A stretch of DNA of 5,924 nucleotides from Myxococcales bacterium (GTDB lineage Bacteria; Myxococcota_A; UBA9160; JALSIO01): the NCBI GenBank assembly GCA_026989995.1, contig JALSIO010000067.1, forward strand, positions 1 through 5,924. Direction: 5' to 3'. This document shows, in pieces, positions 4,995 to 5,924 of this stretch. Position numbers and translations under genes: made by a program. Below the pieces are notes generated by a model that was not told the DNA's origin, did no database searches, and was given only the letters and a program-made list of their open reading frames with translations. The stretch's first letter is position 1. Every line of letters begins with the position of its first letter.

Positions 4995-5855
4995 GTGACC
5001 GCGCGAAGCCCCCTCGCCGCCCTGCTCGAGCTCCTCCGACTCGAGCGCCTCGACCGCGACTTCTTCGTGGCCCGCACGCCCTGCGGCGAGGGTCGCCTCT
5101 TCGGCGGCCTGGTGGCAGCCCAGGCGGTGATGGCCGTCGCCGCCACGGTCGACGACCCCGACCGTCCCCTCCACTCGCTGCACGCCTACTTCCTCCGGCC
5201 GGGGAGCCACGGCCCCCCGATCCGGCTCGGGGTGGACCGGATCCGCGATGGCCGCACCTTCACCACCCGCCGGGTGGTCGCCTGGCAGGGGGGCGAGGCG
5301 ATCTTCAACCTCTCCGCGAGCTTCGCGCGCGCCGAGGAGGGGATCGCGCACGAGGACCCGATGCCGGAGGCCCCGCCTCCGGAGGCCGTGCCGGACTGGG
5401 AGGCGCTTCGGGCGCGCATGCTCGGCGACCCGGAGCAGCGCAGGCCGCAGGCCATCGAGGTGCGCACCTGCGATCCCGACGATCCGGACGGGGCCCCCCA
5501 GCCGGCGAGCAAGCGGGTGTGGATGCGCCCCACGGGCCCGGTTCCCGAGGACCCGCGCGTCCACACCGCCCTGCTCGTCTACGCGAGCGACCGGACGCTC
5601 CTGTCGACGGCGGCCCGCCCCCACGGCCTGCCCTGGGGGCGCCGCATGGTGGCGAGCCTCGACCACGCCGTGTGGATCCACCGCCCCCCGCCGCGCTTCG
5701 ACGACTGGATCCTCTACGCCTCCCACAGTCCGGCGGCCCACGCGGCCCGCGGCCTGGTGCACGGCGCCCTCTACGATCCCCGGACCCGCCACCGCATTGC
5801 CTCCGTGGCCCAGGAGGGCCTGATCCGCACACCGAGGCGCCCGCCGGCGGGTTGA
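4995..5855 (+). CDS. tesB: Acyl-CoA thioesterase II (TesB-type)
   Basis: A 286-residue double-hotdog protein, the normal TesB length. The N-terminal hotdog contains GRLFGGLVAAQA (33-44) and HSLHAYFLRPG (60-70), both family hallmarks. The C-terminal hotdog holds the active-site triad: Asp199 (YASDRTLL), Ser221 in place of the Thr of E. coli TesB (ASLDHAVWIHRP), and Gln273 (SVAQEGLIR). Thr-to-Ser keeps the hydroxyl, so activity is expected. The enzyme hydrolyses acyl-CoA to free acid and CoA in the cytoplasm, with broad medium- to long-chain specificity in characterised members. The start is GTG 4995; there is no Shine-Dalgarno, and a -10 box lies 9 bases upstream, so the message may be leaderless. 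It is divergent from the crotonase gene, and shared control of the two acyl-CoA enzymes is plausible. Residues 124-133 form a Pro/Glu-rich linker. The symbol marks family membership. Confidence 0.94.
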   Translation: MTARSPLAALLELLRLERLDRDFFVARTPCGEGRLFGGLVAAQAVMAVAATVDDPDRPLHSLHAYFLRPGSHGPPIRLGVDRIRDGRTFTTRRVVAWQGGEAIFNLSASFARAEEGIAHEDPMPEAPPPEAVPDWEALRARMLGDPEQRRPQAIEVRTCDPDDPDGAPQPASKRVWMRPTGPVPEDPRVHTALLVYASDRTLLSTAARPHGLPWGRRMVASLDHAVWIHRPPPRFDDWILYASHSPAAHAARGLVHGALYDPRTRHRIASVAQEGLIRTPRRPPAG

Positions 5856-5924
5856 GGTGGGGGGCGCGCCCGGCGGCCGGACCCGGCCGGACCGGACCGG
5901 GCCCGCCGGGCTCCACCGGAAGGG
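5856..5924. other. GC-rich tail with a 10-bp tandem duplication
   Basis: These 69 bases after the thioesterase stop contain no recognisable gene. CGGCCGGACC is repeated exactly at 5874-5883 and 5884-5893, followed by GGACCGGG. CCCGGC (5882-5887) can pair with GCCGGG (5905-5910) around 17 bases. This may be a 3' structured terminator region, but there is no T-tract and the low complexity makes chance likely. Confidence 0.35.

Noticed and set aside
4944..5792. Minus-strand open frame (282 codons) opposite the thioesterase
   Set aside because: No motifs, and it runs antisense through a protein with a complete TesB triad.
1..5924. A new defence, mobile or RNA-guided system
   Set aside because: All substantial coding regions belong to well-known metabolic or regulatory families, and there are no spacer-repeat arrays, nucleases, reverse transcriptases or toxin-antitoxin pairs.

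Overview
The window is a very GC-rich bacterial chromosome segment (by eye well above 65% G+C, with G/C at nearly every third codon position). It carries ordinary housekeeping and catabolic genes. There are no transposases, phage genes, CRISPR repeats or plasmid functions. The CCA-encoding tRNA and the mix of a hydantoinase/oxoprolinase subunit, a zinc alcohol dehydrogenase, a crotonase and a TesB-type thioesterase would fit a GC-rich proteobacterium, myxococcal or Binatota-like lineage, or an actinobacterium. The sequence alone does not settle which.

Layout from left to right: (1) the last 13 codons of an unidentified plus-strand gene whose stop overlaps the start of the next gene; (2) a full-length hyuA-type gene (44-2125, +); (3) convergent to it after 21 bp, a small CsoR/FrmR-family metal-sensing repressor starting at GTG (2147-2434, -); (4) on the same strand and upstream of csoR, an elongator tRNA-Met(CAT) (2627-2703, -) with a clear -10 box; (5) a 286-bp gene-free stretch with a perfect 10-bp inverted repeat and a C9 run; (6) a zinc alcohol dehydrogenase (2990-4069, +); (7) convergent to it after 39 bp, an enoyl-CoA hydratase/isomerase-family gene (4109-4912, -); (8) divergent from it across 82 bp, a TesB-type acyl-CoA thioesterase (4995-5855, +); (9) a GC-rich tail with a short tandem repeat.

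Functionally, the dehydrogenase, crotonase and thioesterase could act on alcohol, aldehyde and acyl-CoA intermediates of a catabolic route. They are separate transcription units, so a shared pathway is inference. The hyuA product would normally work with a HyuB-type partner, which may be the gene cut at the left edge. The CsoR-like repressor keeps the Cys-His-Cys pattern of Cu(I) sensors, but no copper exporter or chaperone is beside it here.

I did not find a convincing new multi-gene system. The most useful second looks are the isolated CsoR-like gene, the large inverted repeat upstream of the dehydrogenase, the structured divergent promoter at 4913-4994, and the crotonase lacking one of the two classical catalytic glutamates.
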